From Parvularcula sp038749595 (GTDB lineage Bacteria > Pseudomonadota > Alphaproteobacteria > Caulobacterales > Parvularculaceae): DNA of 64,000 bases. Made by a program: the position numbers and the translations under genes. Under the pieces are notes generated by a model. The model saw nothing but the letters and a program-made list of their open reading frames with translations. It searched no databases and was not told the origin of the DNA. Numbering within the stretch: the stretch's first letter is position 1; the number at the start of each line of letters is the position of its first letter. Below are positions 25,335-33,881 of this stretch, piece by piece. The stretch lies in assembly GCA_038749595.1 (NCBI GenBank), contig JBCDHW010000006.1, forward strand, positions 1-64,000, read 5' to 3'.

Positions 25335-26858
25335 TTAGAAAAACCCGAGTTTGTTGGGGTCGTAGCTGACGAGCATGTTCTTCGTTTGCTGGTAGTGGTT
25401 GAGCATCATCGCGTGGGTTTCCCGCCCGATGCCCGACTGTTTGTATCCACCGAAAGCCGCGTGGGCCGGATAGGCGTGGTAATTGTTGACCCAAACGCGG
25501 CCAGCTTCGATCGCGCGGCCAAAGCGGTAGCAGGTGTTCATGTCCCGGGACCAAACGCCCGCACCCAGGCCGTAGAGCGTGTCGTTCGCGATGGAGAGCG
25601 CTTCTTCCGGCGTCTTGAAGGTCGTGACCGAGACGACCGGGCCGAAGATTTCCTCTTGGAACACGCGCATCTTATTGTGCCCCTTGAGCACCGTCGGCTT
25701 GATGTAGAATCCGCCGGAGAGATCAGGCGTGACCTCGGCACGGCCGCCTCCCGTGAGGACCTCGGCCCCCTCCTCAACCCCGATTTTGAGGTAGTTGAGG
25801 ATCTTATCCTGTTGCTCTTCGCTGGCTTGCGCACCGACCATTGTGTCGGGATCACGGGGATCGCCTTGTTTGATCGCGCGCACCCGTTCGATGGCCCGCT
25901 CGATAAAGCGCTCGTAGATGTCTTCTTGGATCAATGCACGGCTTGGACAGGTACAGACTTCGCCTTGGTTGAATGCAAAGAGGACAAAACCCTCGATCGC
26001 TTTGTCGAGGAAAGCGTCATCCTTTGCCATCACATCCGAGAAGAAAATGTTTGGCGACTTTCCGCCCAGCTCAAGGGTCACCGGGATCAGGTTTTCCGTC
26101 GCATACTGCATAATCATCCGGCCCGTTTGGGTGGAGCCGGTGAAGGCGATTTTGGCAATCCTTGGAGACCTTGCCAGCGCTGCGCCCACTTCAGGGCCAT
26201 AACCATTGACGATATTCAAGACACCGGGCGGCAAGTGCTCGGCGATAAGCCCGGCGAGGACCATGATCGCTGCGGGCGTTTGCTCCGCGGGTTTGAGCAC
26301 CACGCAATTGCCCGCCGCCAAAGCCGGGGCGAGCTTCCACGCCGCCATCAGGATGGAGAAGTTCCAGGGGATGATCTGGCCAACCACGCCTAACGGCTCG
26401 TGGTAATGGTAAGCGACTGTATCGGCGTCGATTTCCGACATCGTGCCTTCTTGGCTGCGCAAGATGCCTGCAAAGTAACGGAAATGGTCCGCTGACAGAG
26501 GAATGTCGGCAGCGGTCGTCTCGCGAATGGGCTTACCGTTGTCCCAGGTCTCCGCCTTGGCCAGGAGATGGAGGTTGGCCTCGATCGTGTCCGCAATTTT
26601 CAGCAAGACATTCGCACGGTCGGCCGCCGATGTTTCTCCCCATGCTTTCTTCACAGCGTGCGCAGCGTCGAGGGCACGCTCAACATCAGCGTCGTCAGAC
26701 CTTGCGACGGAGCACACGACGTCGCCGTTAATCGGCGTGATGTTGTCGAAATAGCGTCCCGCAGCAGGAGGAACGAACGCGCCGTTGATAAAGTTATCAT
26801 AGCGCTGGTCAAACGGTGATATGGTATCGATCTCAGGGACGTAGGCTGTGTCTGCCAT
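25335..26858 (-). CDS. NAD-dependent aldehyde dehydrogenase (AldB/ExaC type)
   Basis: A 507-residue ALDH. The catalytic C302 lies in FNQGEVCTCPSRAL, the general-base E263 in LELGGKSPN, and PWNFSILMAAWKLAPALAAGN is the cofactor region. The N-terminus (VPEIDTISPFDQRYDNFING) and the CTCPSR form are typical of enzymes that oxidise acetaldehyde and similar short aldehydes after alcohol oxidation. The ATG at 26858 follows AAGGAG. It is monocistronic, with a strong hairpin behind it and a structured region in front. Confidence 0.93.
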   Translation of the reverse strand: MADTAYVPEIDTISPFDQRYDNFINGAFVPPAAGRYFDNITPINGDVVCSVARSDDADVERALDAAHAVKKAWGETSAADRANVLLKIADTIEANLHLLAKAETWDNGKPIRETTAADIPLSADHFRYFAGILRSQEGTMSEIDADTVAYHYHEPLGVVGQIIPWNFSILMAAWKLAPALAAGNCVVLKPAEQTPAAIMVLAGLIAEHLPPGVLNIVNGYGPEVGAALARSPRIAKIAFTGSTQTGRMIMQYATENLIPVTLELGGKSPNIFFSDVMAKDDAFLDKAIEGFVLFAFNQGEVCTCPSRALIQEDIYERFIERAIERVRAIKQGDPRDPDTMVGAQASEEQQDKILNYLKIGVEEGAEVLTGGGRAEVTPDLSGGFYIKPTVLKGHNKMRVFQEEIFGPVVSVTTFKTPEEALSIANDTLYGLGAGVWSRDMNTCYRFGRAIEAGRVWVNNYHAYPAHAAFGGYKQSGIGRETHAMMLNHYQQTKNMLVSYDPNKLGFF

Positions 26859-26891
26859 GGGGGGCTCCTTCACTACACAACGCACCAGGTG

Positions 26892-27030
26892 CTTCCGCAG
26901 CTCATCAGCTTACGGAAGACGCCTGGCATAGCCGGGGGCGCAGGGCGGGATGGGGTTACCGCCTCTGGGCGCAGTGGCCGAAAAGCCTCTTCAGGCTTTG
27001 TTCCTCCAGCCTGCGCCGGAGATCGCGCCT
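26892..27030. ncRNA. Unassigned structured RNA: 5' leader of the aldehyde dehydrogenase or a separate RNA such as 6S
   Basis: This 250-base gap is packed with inverted repeats. CTTCCG/CGGAAG with inner AGCT/AGCT forms a hairpin at 26892-26918. AAAGCC/GGCTTT forms another at 26982-26999. GGCGCAG occurs at 26938-26943 (within GGCGCAGG at 26937-26944) and again at 26968-26974, and both can pair with CCTGCGCC at 27010-27017, giving two mutually exclusive long stems. On the minus strand it would be the leader of the aldehyde dehydrogenase. On the plus strand the long, interrupted rod and the CAGCCTGCGCCGG segment slightly recall 6S RNA. The strand and class are not settled. Confidence 0.4.
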
Positions 27031-27112
27031 TGAAAATGATCAGGATCAAGTCGCTGCACGGCTTCTTCATCTATGTTGCGAGCGAAACGCAATTGCGAGT
27101 AGGGACAGTGCG

Positions 27113-27397
27113 ATGGTTGGCGATCGGCAAATGCCTGAGGGGGTCGCGGCATATTCGAAGACCCAGGAGTTCACGCAGATGTCCGTACCGAAAGCGATCA
27201 CCGGAGCCCACAACACCAAACCCGGAGTTTGGGGCGCCTTGAACGTGACCGCTGGAGAGGTGCGTTACTTCCTCGAAGGCGCGGCAAAGCCCCTTGCCGT
27301 AGTCGGAGCAGGCGAAACCTTCGTCATCAAACCTGAAGAATGGCATTTTGTTCAGCTTACTGACGATGCAAAGTTTTTCGTGGAGTTTTATAGATGA
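27113..27397 (+). CDS. DUF1971 (tellurite-resistance-like) cupin-type protein
   Basis: A 94-residue small beta-barrel protein of the DUF1971 group: PEGVAAYSKTQEFTQMSVPK, then GVWGALNVTAGEVRYFLEG and IKPEEWHFVQLTDDAKFFVEF, which keep the cupin-like histidine and glutamates. Members are often annotated as tellurite-resistance or cupin proteins without proven activity. The ATG at 27113 has AGGGACAG upstream; the longer open frame crosses the structured RNA region and is not believable. It overlaps the methyltransferase gene by 4 bases. Confidence 0.78.
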   Translation: MVGDRQMPEGVAAYSKTQEFTQMSVPKAITGAHNTKPGVWGALNVTAGEVRYFLEGAAKPLAVVGAGETFVIKPEEWHFVQLTDDAKFFVEFYR

Positions 27398-28215
27398 GCA
27401 GTTCTCAGCCAACCGTCACTTCTCTCCCCGGAGGACATCTTGATACGGAGAAAATGCCAGGACACTGGCTACTGGCAAAGCTGGGCAAGCGTGTTCTACG
27501 ACCGGGCGGCTTAGAAACCACCGAGGCGCTTTTGTCCGCACTCGACATCGGACTGTCCGACGATATCATCGAATTTGCGCCGGGCCTCGGCGGCACGGCG
27601 CGCATGATGCTGGCGCGAAATCCCCGCTCATACGTCGGCGTCGAGCGTGATCAGGAGGCTGTCGACTTCGCAAGACATCAGTTCTCTGACTTTAAAGTCA
27701 TAGACATCCGCGCTGGTCCGGCCGATGCCACAGGCCTTGAGTCGGGGCGAGCGAGTGTTGTGATCGGCGAAGCGATGCTGACCATGAACACGGAAGCGCA
27801 CAAAAAGCAGATCATTGCCGAAGCGTTCCGACTGCTCAGGCCTGCCGGGCGTTACGGAATCCACGAGCTCAAGATTACGTCCGATGATCTGTCTTCTGAC
27901 AAACATGCGGAAATCGATAAAGCGCTTTCAGCGCAGATTCATGTCGGCGCCCGACCCCTGCCGTCCAGCGGTTGGCGAAACCTTCTCGAAGAAGCTGGGT
28001 TCGTCGTTGAAGCGGAGGGCGAGGCACCGATGCACCTTCTCCACCCTCGCAGGATGATTGCGGACGAAGGTTTCATGCGGACACTGGGGATCGCGGGAAA
28101 TCTGCTGCGCGATGGCGCTGCCCGAAAACGGGTGCTTGGCATGCGGCACGTGTTCAATGCGTATAGAGAGCATCTGGCGGCGACCTACTTGGTTGCCCGC
28201 AAGCCCGCGACGTAA
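27394..28215 (+). CDS. Class I SAM-dependent methyltransferase
   Basis: A 273-residue methyltransferase. The SAM-binding motif I is IIEFAPGLGGTARMML, followed by the acidic YVGVERDQ and the post-motif ASVVIGEAMLTMN. The substrate is unknown. Its ATG overlaps the stop of the DUF1971 gene (ATGA), so the two form a coupled pair, and the overlap suggests a shared role, perhaps in detoxification. Soluble, no signal peptide. Confidence 0.85.
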   Translation: MSSSQPTVTSLPGGHLDTEKMPGHWLLAKLGKRVLRPGGLETTEALLSALDIGLSDDIIEFAPGLGGTARMMLARNPRSYVGVERDQEAVDFARHQFSDFKVIDIRAGPADATGLESGRASVVIGEAMLTMNTEAHKKQIIAEAFRLLRPAGRYGIHELKITSDDLSSDKHAEIDKALSAQIHVGARPLPSSGWRNLLEEAGFVVEAEGEAPMHLLHPRRMIADEGFMRTLGIAGNLLRDGAARKRVLGMRHVFNAYREHLAATYLVARKPAT

Positions 28216-28275
28216 CGCCGACAAAACCCTGGCGCTTCGGCGCGCCCTTGGGGTAGGTCATCGGTAAGCAAGACG

Positions 28276-28737
28276 ATGGGCCCGGCCATGATCCTCGTTG
28301 ACGCCGACGCCTGCCCGGTGAAGGAAGAAGTCTACAAAGTTGCGCGGAGGTACGGCGTCGCCGTTCGCCTCGTAGCCAACGCCTACATGCGGGTGCCGCG
28401 TGAGGACTTGATCAGCCTCGAGGTCGTCAGCGACGCGTTTGACGCCGCCGATGACCGCATCGTGGAGTTGGTATCGTCAGACAGCGTCGTCGTGACTGCA
28501 GATATTCTGTTGGCTGATCGGTGCCTGAAAGCGGGCGCCGAAACCGTACTCGCGCCCAATGGTAAGCCGTTCACTGCCGATATGATCGGCGGGGCGATTG
28601 CCACCCGCGCGATCATGGCGGACCTGCGCGGCGGCGGCGACCAGGTGGGTGGGCCGCCTCCGTTCACGAAGCAGGACCGCTCGCGTTTCCTATCGGCCCT
28701 TGATACGGCTCTCGTTAAGCTGAGGCAGTCAAAATAA
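28276..28737 (+). CDS. YaiI/YqxD family protein (DUF188)
   Basis: A 153-residue protein of the DUF188 family, with the N-terminal MILVDADACPVKEEVYKVA and the later VVTADILLADRCL and GGGDQVGGPPPFTKQDRSRF blocks, which are highly conserved. The fold is PIN-like and a nuclease role is suspected in the family but not proven. The start could be ATG 28276 or, four codons later, 28288; family alignments favour the later Met. It is 60 bases after the methyltransferase gene. Confidence 0.93.
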   Translation: MGPAMILVDADACPVKEEVYKVARRYGVAVRLVANAYMRVPREDLISLEVVSDAFDAADDRIVELVSSDSVVVTADILLADRCLKAGAETVLAPNGKPFTADMIGGAIATRAIMADLRGGGDQVGGPPPFTKQDRSRFLSALDTALVKLRQSK

Positions 28738-28765
28738 TCCGGTTAAGGAAGGAAATCGACCGCAC

Positions 28766-29707
28766 TCAGATCGCTAACGGGGTCCGCTCTTCAGTCGTCT
28801 GATTGTTCCCCATCGCTGTGATGACCCGACGCGTACCGTCATAGGTCTGGCGGCCGTGCATGAAACGGAGATTGTCGATCAGCACGACATCGCTGTCTTC
28901 CCACGCGATCACTTGCGTATGCGCGGCGAGCGTATCGACGATGCGGTTGATGACATCGTCAGGTATTGGCTCTCCATCGCCCCATTGCGACTGACGCGGG
29001 AGGCCATCTTCGCCGAACAGCTTGGTCAGCGCTTCGCGGTCTTTCTCGGCTAGACGCGATGGATGGAACATGTGCGCCTGGTTGAAGTGTACGGGCTTCC
29101 CGGCGGCACTATCGGGTAAAGCTCCGCGTACGGTGTGCGCTGAACGCATCGCGCCATCCGCCGTGAAGTCGACCTCCATGCCCTTCGCCTCGGCACGTTT
29201 TTTCGCTTCGTCCTTGTCGTCCGTACCAAATGCTTTGGAAAGCGGGATGTCGATCATATCGCGGTAGCAGCGGACATACCGCACGCCGCGTTGGGCGAAT
29301 TGATCGACAATGTCGCCCAGGTCGGCACTGACGGCATCCAAATCCGCGAATGTCGTGCCGCCCTTCACCTCCGCAGCTTTGACCGCGTGGAAGCACAGGA
29401 TTCGCGGGTACGACTTGGCGTAGGCCGCTTCGCAGTGGAGCATGATTTCGCGCGTTTTATCGAATTCGGTCGCGGTGAAGACCTTGCCTTTCACACGCTG
29501 GCGCGGGGTCGACCAGAACACGTCCTCGCCGAGCTTGATACCGAGTTTTTCAAGGATTTTCGCGGTCGCGTCTTCTTTGACCTTGAAGCCTTTGAACTTC
29601 ACCGCGCCCGCTTCTTTCATCATCGCCTTGACCTCGTCCCGGTTGGATTTGACGAAGTCCACGACGTTTTTATTGGGCTTGGGTGCCTGAATGACCGGCA
29701 TCGACAT
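28766..29707 (-). CDS. TauD/TfdA-like dioxygenase family protein
   Basis: A 313-residue protein with the TauD/TfdA double-stranded beta-helix. The C-terminal LIDNLRFMHGRQTYDG..R supplies the distal iron His and the 2-oxoglutarate Arg. At the proximal site the sequence reads GKPVHFNQAHMFH, that is H-x-N where H-x-D/E is usual, so iron binding may be altered. The substrate is unknown. The ATG at 29707 is preceded by GGGAG. It is transcribed alone and is separated from the catabolic locus by about 230 bases without a matching operator. Confidence 0.78.
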   Translation of the reverse strand: MSMPVIQAPKPNKNVVDFVKSNRDEVKAMMKEAGAVKFKGFKVKEDATAKILEKLGIKLGEDVFWSTPRQRVKGKVFTATEFDKTREIMLHCEAAYAKSYPRILCFHAVKAAEVKGGTTFADLDAVSADLGDIVDQFAQRGVRYVRCYRDMIDIPLSKAFGTDDKDEAKKRAEAKGMEVDFTADGAMRSAHTVRGALPDSAAGKPVHFNQAHMFHPSRLAEKDREALTKLFGEDGLPRQSQWGDGEPIPDDVINRIVDTLAAHTQVIAWEDSDVVLIDNLRFMHGRQTYDGTRRVITAMGNNQTTEERTPLAI

Positions 29708-29940
29708 AATGTGCTCCCTCGTAACGCGACTTGTCCCGCTTTGACTTGGCGAGATCCCCTGTCGCGCACGCTTACGGTGTGAAGAGACCTGAGAAAACAC
29801 CTGCTCGCAAAAAGCGGGCCAGACACGCGGAAAATAGGGCGGCTATCGCAGTGTCGGCCGGCTCGGAAGGACCGCATTGCGTAGATTTATCTGCGTCGAG
29901 GAGGGCTCTTTCGGAGCGTGCAAACCGCTTGGAACAACGT

Positions 29941-31020
29941 TTAGCGGGGAGCAGCAAACGCGATGGTTGCGCCGTCGGGGGCCTTAATGGCGACCACGTC
30001 CATCGGGCCGAAAGGTGCCATGTCGTAGGACTGGACCGGGGTGACCGCCGACCCGCGCGCTGCGATCGTCTCGGCGGCGGCGCCAGCGTCAGGCACCGGA
30101 TACGTCACGGACAACCAGCCAAGGTTTGGCGCGCGGCAGCGATCCGCGTAATCCTCTCCGGTGAGGCCGTCGATTTCGATGTACTCCATACGGCCGTACT
30201 CACTCTTTTGCGGGTAGAAAATGCCGGCTTTGTACGGCACCGAAGTCGTCAGGTTTTGCGGAATACCCAACGGCATAATCGTTGGCTCTTGATCGGTATA
30301 AGGATCACCGTACCAAAACCGACCGAAGCCGAGAACGTCTTCCATCAAGTGGCGGGCGGCTTCACGGTCGCGGGTCATCTGCATGATGTTGAACGGCTGG
30401 CTCATCCGCTCAAACGGCGTGAAGCCCTCGGGCAAAGGCGTTGTGAGCCGCTCATAGCCCTGAACCTGCAGGCCGTCAGGGCCTTTAAAGACCACGACGT
30501 TGAGCTTTGAGGGGCCGAACTCGAGATAGGCGATCGGGGTCTCCGTCCACCAACCAAGGGCGATAGCGTCGTCATAGATGTCGCGCATTCCTTTCATCCG
30601 TACCATGAGCGACCAAATACAGCCGGTGTCCCAAGCACGCGCGCCAGGCCGCGTGGGGACTTTCCGCCCGGCGTTATCAAACCGGATCAAGCGGACAAAA
30701 CCATGGCTTGCGCCGGGAGGGCGAAGGACCAGAGCTTCCGCTGAGGCACCAGCTGGGAGATCGAAGGCCTTGAGCTCAGCGGCGCTGAGCGGGCCTCGCG
30801 CAACCTCTTCATACTGCCCAATGTCGATGAAAAAACGTGCTGTCCTGTCGAGGTCAGAGACGCTTGCCGTCGCCATCAACCACGGCTCTGTCGTCACAGG
30901 TGCGAGATTATCCTGGGACGGATCAGTCTCAGCACACGCAACGCCGAGAGTGCCAAGTAAAAGGAGAAGGTGCACGACAAGCGCGCACCTTCTCAGAGCG
31001 ATGCCAGGGAGGAAGGGCAT
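29941..31020 (-). CDS. Exported lipoprotein with two VOC (glyoxalase-like) domains
   Basis: A 359-residue protein. A lipoprotein signal ends in LLLGTLGVAC (Cys 29). Two tandem vicinal-oxygen-chelate modules follow, near residues 47-190 (MATASVSDLDRTARFFIDIG) and 205-358 (FNIMQMTRDREAARHLMEDV). VOC proteins bind a metal and act on, or sequester, small organic molecules; an envelope-anchored form is unusual. It lies 9 bases downstream of the TonB-dependent receptor gene, so substrate binding during uptake is a sensible guess. The reaction is unknown. Confidence 0.82.
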   Translation of the reverse strand: MPFLPGIALRRCALVVHLLLLLGTLGVACAETDPSQDNLAPVTTEPWLMATASVSDLDRTARFFIDIGQYEEVARGPLSAAELKAFDLPAGASAEALVLRPPGASHGFVRLIRFDNAGRKVPTRPGARAWDTGCIWSLMVRMKGMRDIYDDAIALGWWTETPIAYLEFGPSKLNVVVFKGPDGLQVQGYERLTTPLPEGFTPFERMSQPFNIMQMTRDREAARHLMEDVLGFGRFWYGDPYTDQEPTIMPLGIPQNLTTSVPYKAGIFYPQKSEYGRMEYIEIDGLTGEDYADRCRAPNLGWLSVTYPVPDAGAAAETIAARGSAVTPVQSYDMAPFGPMDVVAIKAPDGATIAFAAPR

Positions 31021-31029
31021 CGGGTACCG

Positions 31030-33186
31030 TTAGTACGTGATCCCGAACTCGACGCCGTAGGTAATCGGCGGCGACGCGTAGGCGGTGAAACTGTTCGCCG
31101 ACGCCGCTCTCCAATATTCTTGGTCGGTCAGGTTCTGTCCCCAAACGGCGAAGAACCAGTTGCCGTCCAGTGGCTCATACCGGACCCGCGCGTTCACCAA
31201 GAGACCGGGATCGGTGAGAGCGTGCGGCGGACCGTTGGCCACAAGGCTCCAGCTTTCGTCTTCGAACTGAAGATCGCCGCGCAAGCTGAGGAGGCCCCCA
31301 GCGAACGGCGTGACATACGATGCACCAACGAGCCCTTTATATTCTGGGGCGTTCTTCAGCTCCAAACCGAACGCGCAATCCACCAGATCCTGACCGGCGT
31401 CGCAGGAAGCGCCACTGTTTGTCAGCGCACCCGCTTGGTCCTCAGTGATCGATTCATACTCAGCATCAAGAATACCGAGGTTCCCGAAAATCGTGAATTG
31501 CTCTGTCAGCTCGAAATTCCACTCGAATTCAAAGCCCTGGATGCTCGTTTCATCGACGTTGAAGCGCGTGAAGCCAAGCCCCGGTACTGTCGCACCGATC
31601 TGCAGGCCCTCATAATTGTTGTTGAAGTAGGTTGCGTTGAAGCGCAGCCGGTTATCGAGAAACTCCGTGCGCGTACCAATTTCAAACGACTGAAGCGTCT
31701 CTTCGTCCACAGCCTGGAAACATGCCGCCGCGCCGAAGCAGTCCGGTGACCATCCCCCGGACTTGAAGCCAGTCGAGTATGATCCGTAGACCATCACATC
31801 ATCGGTGATGTCGTGGTCATATTTGATTGTGTAACTCACGTCGTCGAAGTTAGCTGACTCCACGCGGGTGAGGTTGAATGCCTGGTTGGCTGCGTCGAGA
31901 TCTTTCTCTTCGTCCGTATAGCGCACACCAAAAGTGAAGGTGCCTTGCTCGCTGACATCGAGGAAGCCTTGGAAAAAGGCAGCGTAGGATTCCGTCGTCA
32001 CATCGACGGCGAAGGGGAAGATGAACGTGGTTTCGAGCAGCACGTCCTCTTGGAAGTAGTAAACGCCGCCAACCCAATTGAACGGGCCATCGGAGTCAGA
32101 AGACAGCGTGAACTCCTGGCTGAATTGGTCTTGGTCCGTCTGCTGAAAATAAGGGAAGCCGATCCGCGTGACGAGATCGTCTTCCATCTCGCGATAGCCG
32201 GTCAACGATAGGAAATCGAGACCGCCGATCTTGCCCTCAATCGTTGCGGCGAGCCCCGACGAGATCGTCTCGTTGTCATAGTCTCCGAAACATCCAAGCG
32301 CGCGGAAGGTCACCGGGCCGGGTGCACACGTCGTTCCTGGCAGTGGCTCGATGGTGAAGACGTTGTTGTCAGCGTCATTGGGCGGAGCAGCGCTGTCTGG
32401 GATCGGATCGCTCTGATCGTTCGTGTAGTCGCCCTGGATCAGGATGCGCCAATCGTCGCTGAAGTTGTGGAGCAAGCTGGCCCGGATGGCGCTCACCTTG
32501 AGCTCGCCGAACTCGCCGCCATTGTCTTCGAAGACGGGGCCAGTGGGATTGAACTCCCAGAAGCCGTCGCGCTGACGAGAAAATCCGGTCACGCGGATGG
32601 CTGTGTTGTCGCTCAGCGCAAGGTTGCCGGTTGCGCGAAGGTCGACCCGGCCCTCATTGCCGAGGATCGTCCGAAACTCGCCGCCATTCTCCATTTCGGG
32701 TCGCTTCGAGATGAGCTTGATGGCACCGCCATTGGTATTGCGGCCATAAAGTGTGCCCTGGGGGCCACGCAGGACTTCGATCCGTTCAAGGTCCACGAGG
32801 TCGAAAAGTGCACCGACCTGCCGACCGATATAGATGCCATCGACATAGACACCGACCGCCGGGTCCACCGCGCCGCGGCTTTCGTCCTCGCCGACCCCGC
32901 GGAGGAAGATCCGGGCTGAGTTCGCCGTGCCTGTTCCCGCCGCGATCGAGATGTTCGGGACTTGGTATTGCAGGTCAGAAACGTTGAGAACCTGAGCTTC
33001 CTCAAGGTCTGTAGCGGAGAGGTTGGTGACCGCGGCAGGCACCTCCTGCAAGCTCTGCTCAACGCGCTGGGCAGTCACAACAACGACATCCTCGTCATCG
33101 TCTTGGGCTAGAGCGGCTGGTGCAGCAGCGACGCACAATGCACTAAGCGCTGCGCTGGACAGTAGGGTCTTAGTGAGCAGATTCAT
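31030..33186 (-). CDS. TonB-dependent outer-membrane receptor
   Basis: A 718-residue receptor. A signal peptide ending near PAALAQ is followed by a short acidic stretch, then TQRVEQSLQEVPAAVTNLSA, the start of the plug domain, and ERIEVLRGPQGTLYGRNTNGG inside it. About twenty barrel strands follow, ending YGVEFGITY with the terminal aromatic signal. It would import the locus's substrate across the outer membrane using TonB energy. It forms an operon with the VOC lipoprotein. A motif 1 palindrome lies 36 bases upstream of its start, so its expression is probably inducible. Confidence 0.95.
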   Translation of the reverse strand: MNLLTKTLLSSAALSALCVAAAPAALAQDDDEDVVVVTAQRVEQSLQEVPAAVTNLSATDLEEAQVLNVSDLQYQVPNISIAAGTGTANSARIFLRGVGEDESRGAVDPAVGVYVDGIYIGRQVGALFDLVDLERIEVLRGPQGTLYGRNTNGGAIKLISKRPEMENGGEFRTILGNEGRVDLRATGNLALSDNTAIRVTGFSRQRDGFWEFNPTGPVFEDNGGEFGELKVSAIRASLLHNFSDDWRILIQGDYTNDQSDPIPDSAAPPNDADNNVFTIEPLPGTTCAPGPVTFRALGCFGDYDNETISSGLAATIEGKIGGLDFLSLTGYREMEDDLVTRIGFPYFQQTDQDQFSQEFTLSSDSDGPFNWVGGVYYFQEDVLLETTFIFPFAVDVTTESYAAFFQGFLDVSEQGTFTFGVRYTDEEKDLDAANQAFNLTRVESANFDDVSYTIKYDHDITDDVMVYGSYSTGFKSGGWSPDCFGAAACFQAVDEETLQSFEIGTRTEFLDNRLRFNATYFNNNYEGLQIGATVPGLGFTRFNVDETSIQGFEFEWNFELTEQFTIFGNLGILDAEYESITEDQAGALTNSGASCDAGQDLVDCAFGLELKNAPEYKGLVGASYVTPFAGGLLSLRGDLQFEDESWSLVANGPPHALTDPGLLVNARVRYEPLDGNWFFAVWGQNLTDQEYWRAASANSFTAYASPPITYGVEFGITY

Positions 33187-33218
33187 TCTCTCTCCTCCTC
33201 CGAGATAGTCGACGCCGA

Positions 33219-33240
33219 CCGAAAAGATATACCTTTTGGC
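33219..33240. promoter_or_regulatory. Motif 1 operator, site A (TonB receptor operon)
   Basis: Core AAAAGATATACCTTTT at 33222-33237, one base from the ideal AAAAGATATATCTTTT. It lies 36 bases upstream of the receptor start. One of five related palindromes, all placed at promoters of this locus. Confidence 0.8.
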
Positions 33241-33295
33241 CGGTCTGTCTAATCCCCCCCACGCGGATGTGACTTCCTGGTGTTGCAGGCTTGCA

Positions 33296-33790
33296 TCACT
33301 CTTGCTGCTCTACTGTCACAGGTGCAGCGATGGATGGGGTGGGCAGACCTTCGACGAGGAGAACATCGAAATCGCCCCATCCGCCGTCGATCCGAGCCCG
33401 GCGAAGAACGTCATATTCGGGGCTATTCCAAAACTCTAAAGCCGCGGATTTGCTGGGCCATTGGCCGATAACAAAGCTTTTGGGCGCATAGGAACCCTCG
33501 AGCACGTCGACGCCGCCGCCCACTGCCAGATAACGACCGCCGAACCGGTCGTAGAGGGGCGGAAGTTTCACCGCATACCCCTGACCAAATGCCGCACGGT
33601 CGGTCACTTCTCCGAGAACGAGCATGTAGGCTGGTCGCTCAGAAGGGCTTGGGCCTGAGGTGGGATCTGCTGGCGGCGGCGTGGCTACCGCCACCGATTG
33701 ATTCGCCGGTTGTTCAGGCGACAACGCAAAAAATGTACCCGCGATGCCGAGACCCACGCCGATCACAATTCCGATGAGAAACCCACGCAT
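33296..33790 (-). CDS. Membrane-anchored DUF1330 protein
   Basis: A 164-residue protein with an N-terminal anchor (RGFLIGIVIGVGLGIAGTFFAL), a Pro/Ser/Thr-rich spacer and a C-terminal DUF1330 domain (YMLVLGEVTDRAAFGQGYAVKLPPL, then IGQWPSKSAALEFWNSPEY). This is a ferredoxin-like dimeric fold of unproven role. The same domain without an anchor recurs at 62600-62896, also at a motif 1 promoter. I use the ATG at 33790; the longer frame would cover the operator. It diverges from the isochorismatase operon. Confidence 0.82.
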   Translation of the reverse strand: MRGFLIGIVIGVGLGIAGTFFALSPEQPANQSVAVATPPPADPTSGPSPSERPAYMLVLGEVTDRAAFGQGYAVKLPPLYDRFGGRYLAVGGGVDVLEGSYAPKSFVIGQWPSKSAALEFWNSPEYDVLRRARIDGGWGDFDVLLVEGLPTPSIAAPVTVEQQE

Positions 33791-33815
33791 TTGTATCCTG
33801 CCCTGGTGACCTTCG

Positions 33816-33837
33816 GGGAAAAGGTATATCAATTGCG
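33816..33837. promoter_or_regulatory. Motif 1 operator, site B (DUF1330 / isochorismatase divergent promoter)
   Basis: Core AAAAGGTATATCAATT at 33819-33834, a weaker match to the same palindrome. It lies 26 bases upstream of the leftward DUF1330 gene and 45 bases upstream of the rightward isochorismatase gene, so one site could control both. Confidence 0.72.
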
Positions 33838-33881
33838 CGGCGGCGCAACGTCGGCGTGCCTTTGCGAGGAGTTCAATCGAG

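Noticed and set aside
25020..26393. A 457-codon rightward frame opposite lpdA and the aldehyde dehydrogenase
   Set aside because: It lacks any domain pattern and covers the terminator hairpin and two strongly conserved genes on the other strand.
26892..27030. Cobalamin, SAM or TPP riboswitch before the aldehyde dehydrogenase
   Set aside because: GCCACTG-like bases on the minus strand looked like part of a B12 element, but the B12 box and the other conserved segments are missing, and no SAM or TPP core was found.
26816..27112. N-terminal extension of the DUF1971 gene and a second frame at 26889-27242
   Set aside because: These frames cross the structured RNA region with Gly/Arg-rich nonsense-like sequence; the DUF1971 similarity begins only after the ATG at 27113.
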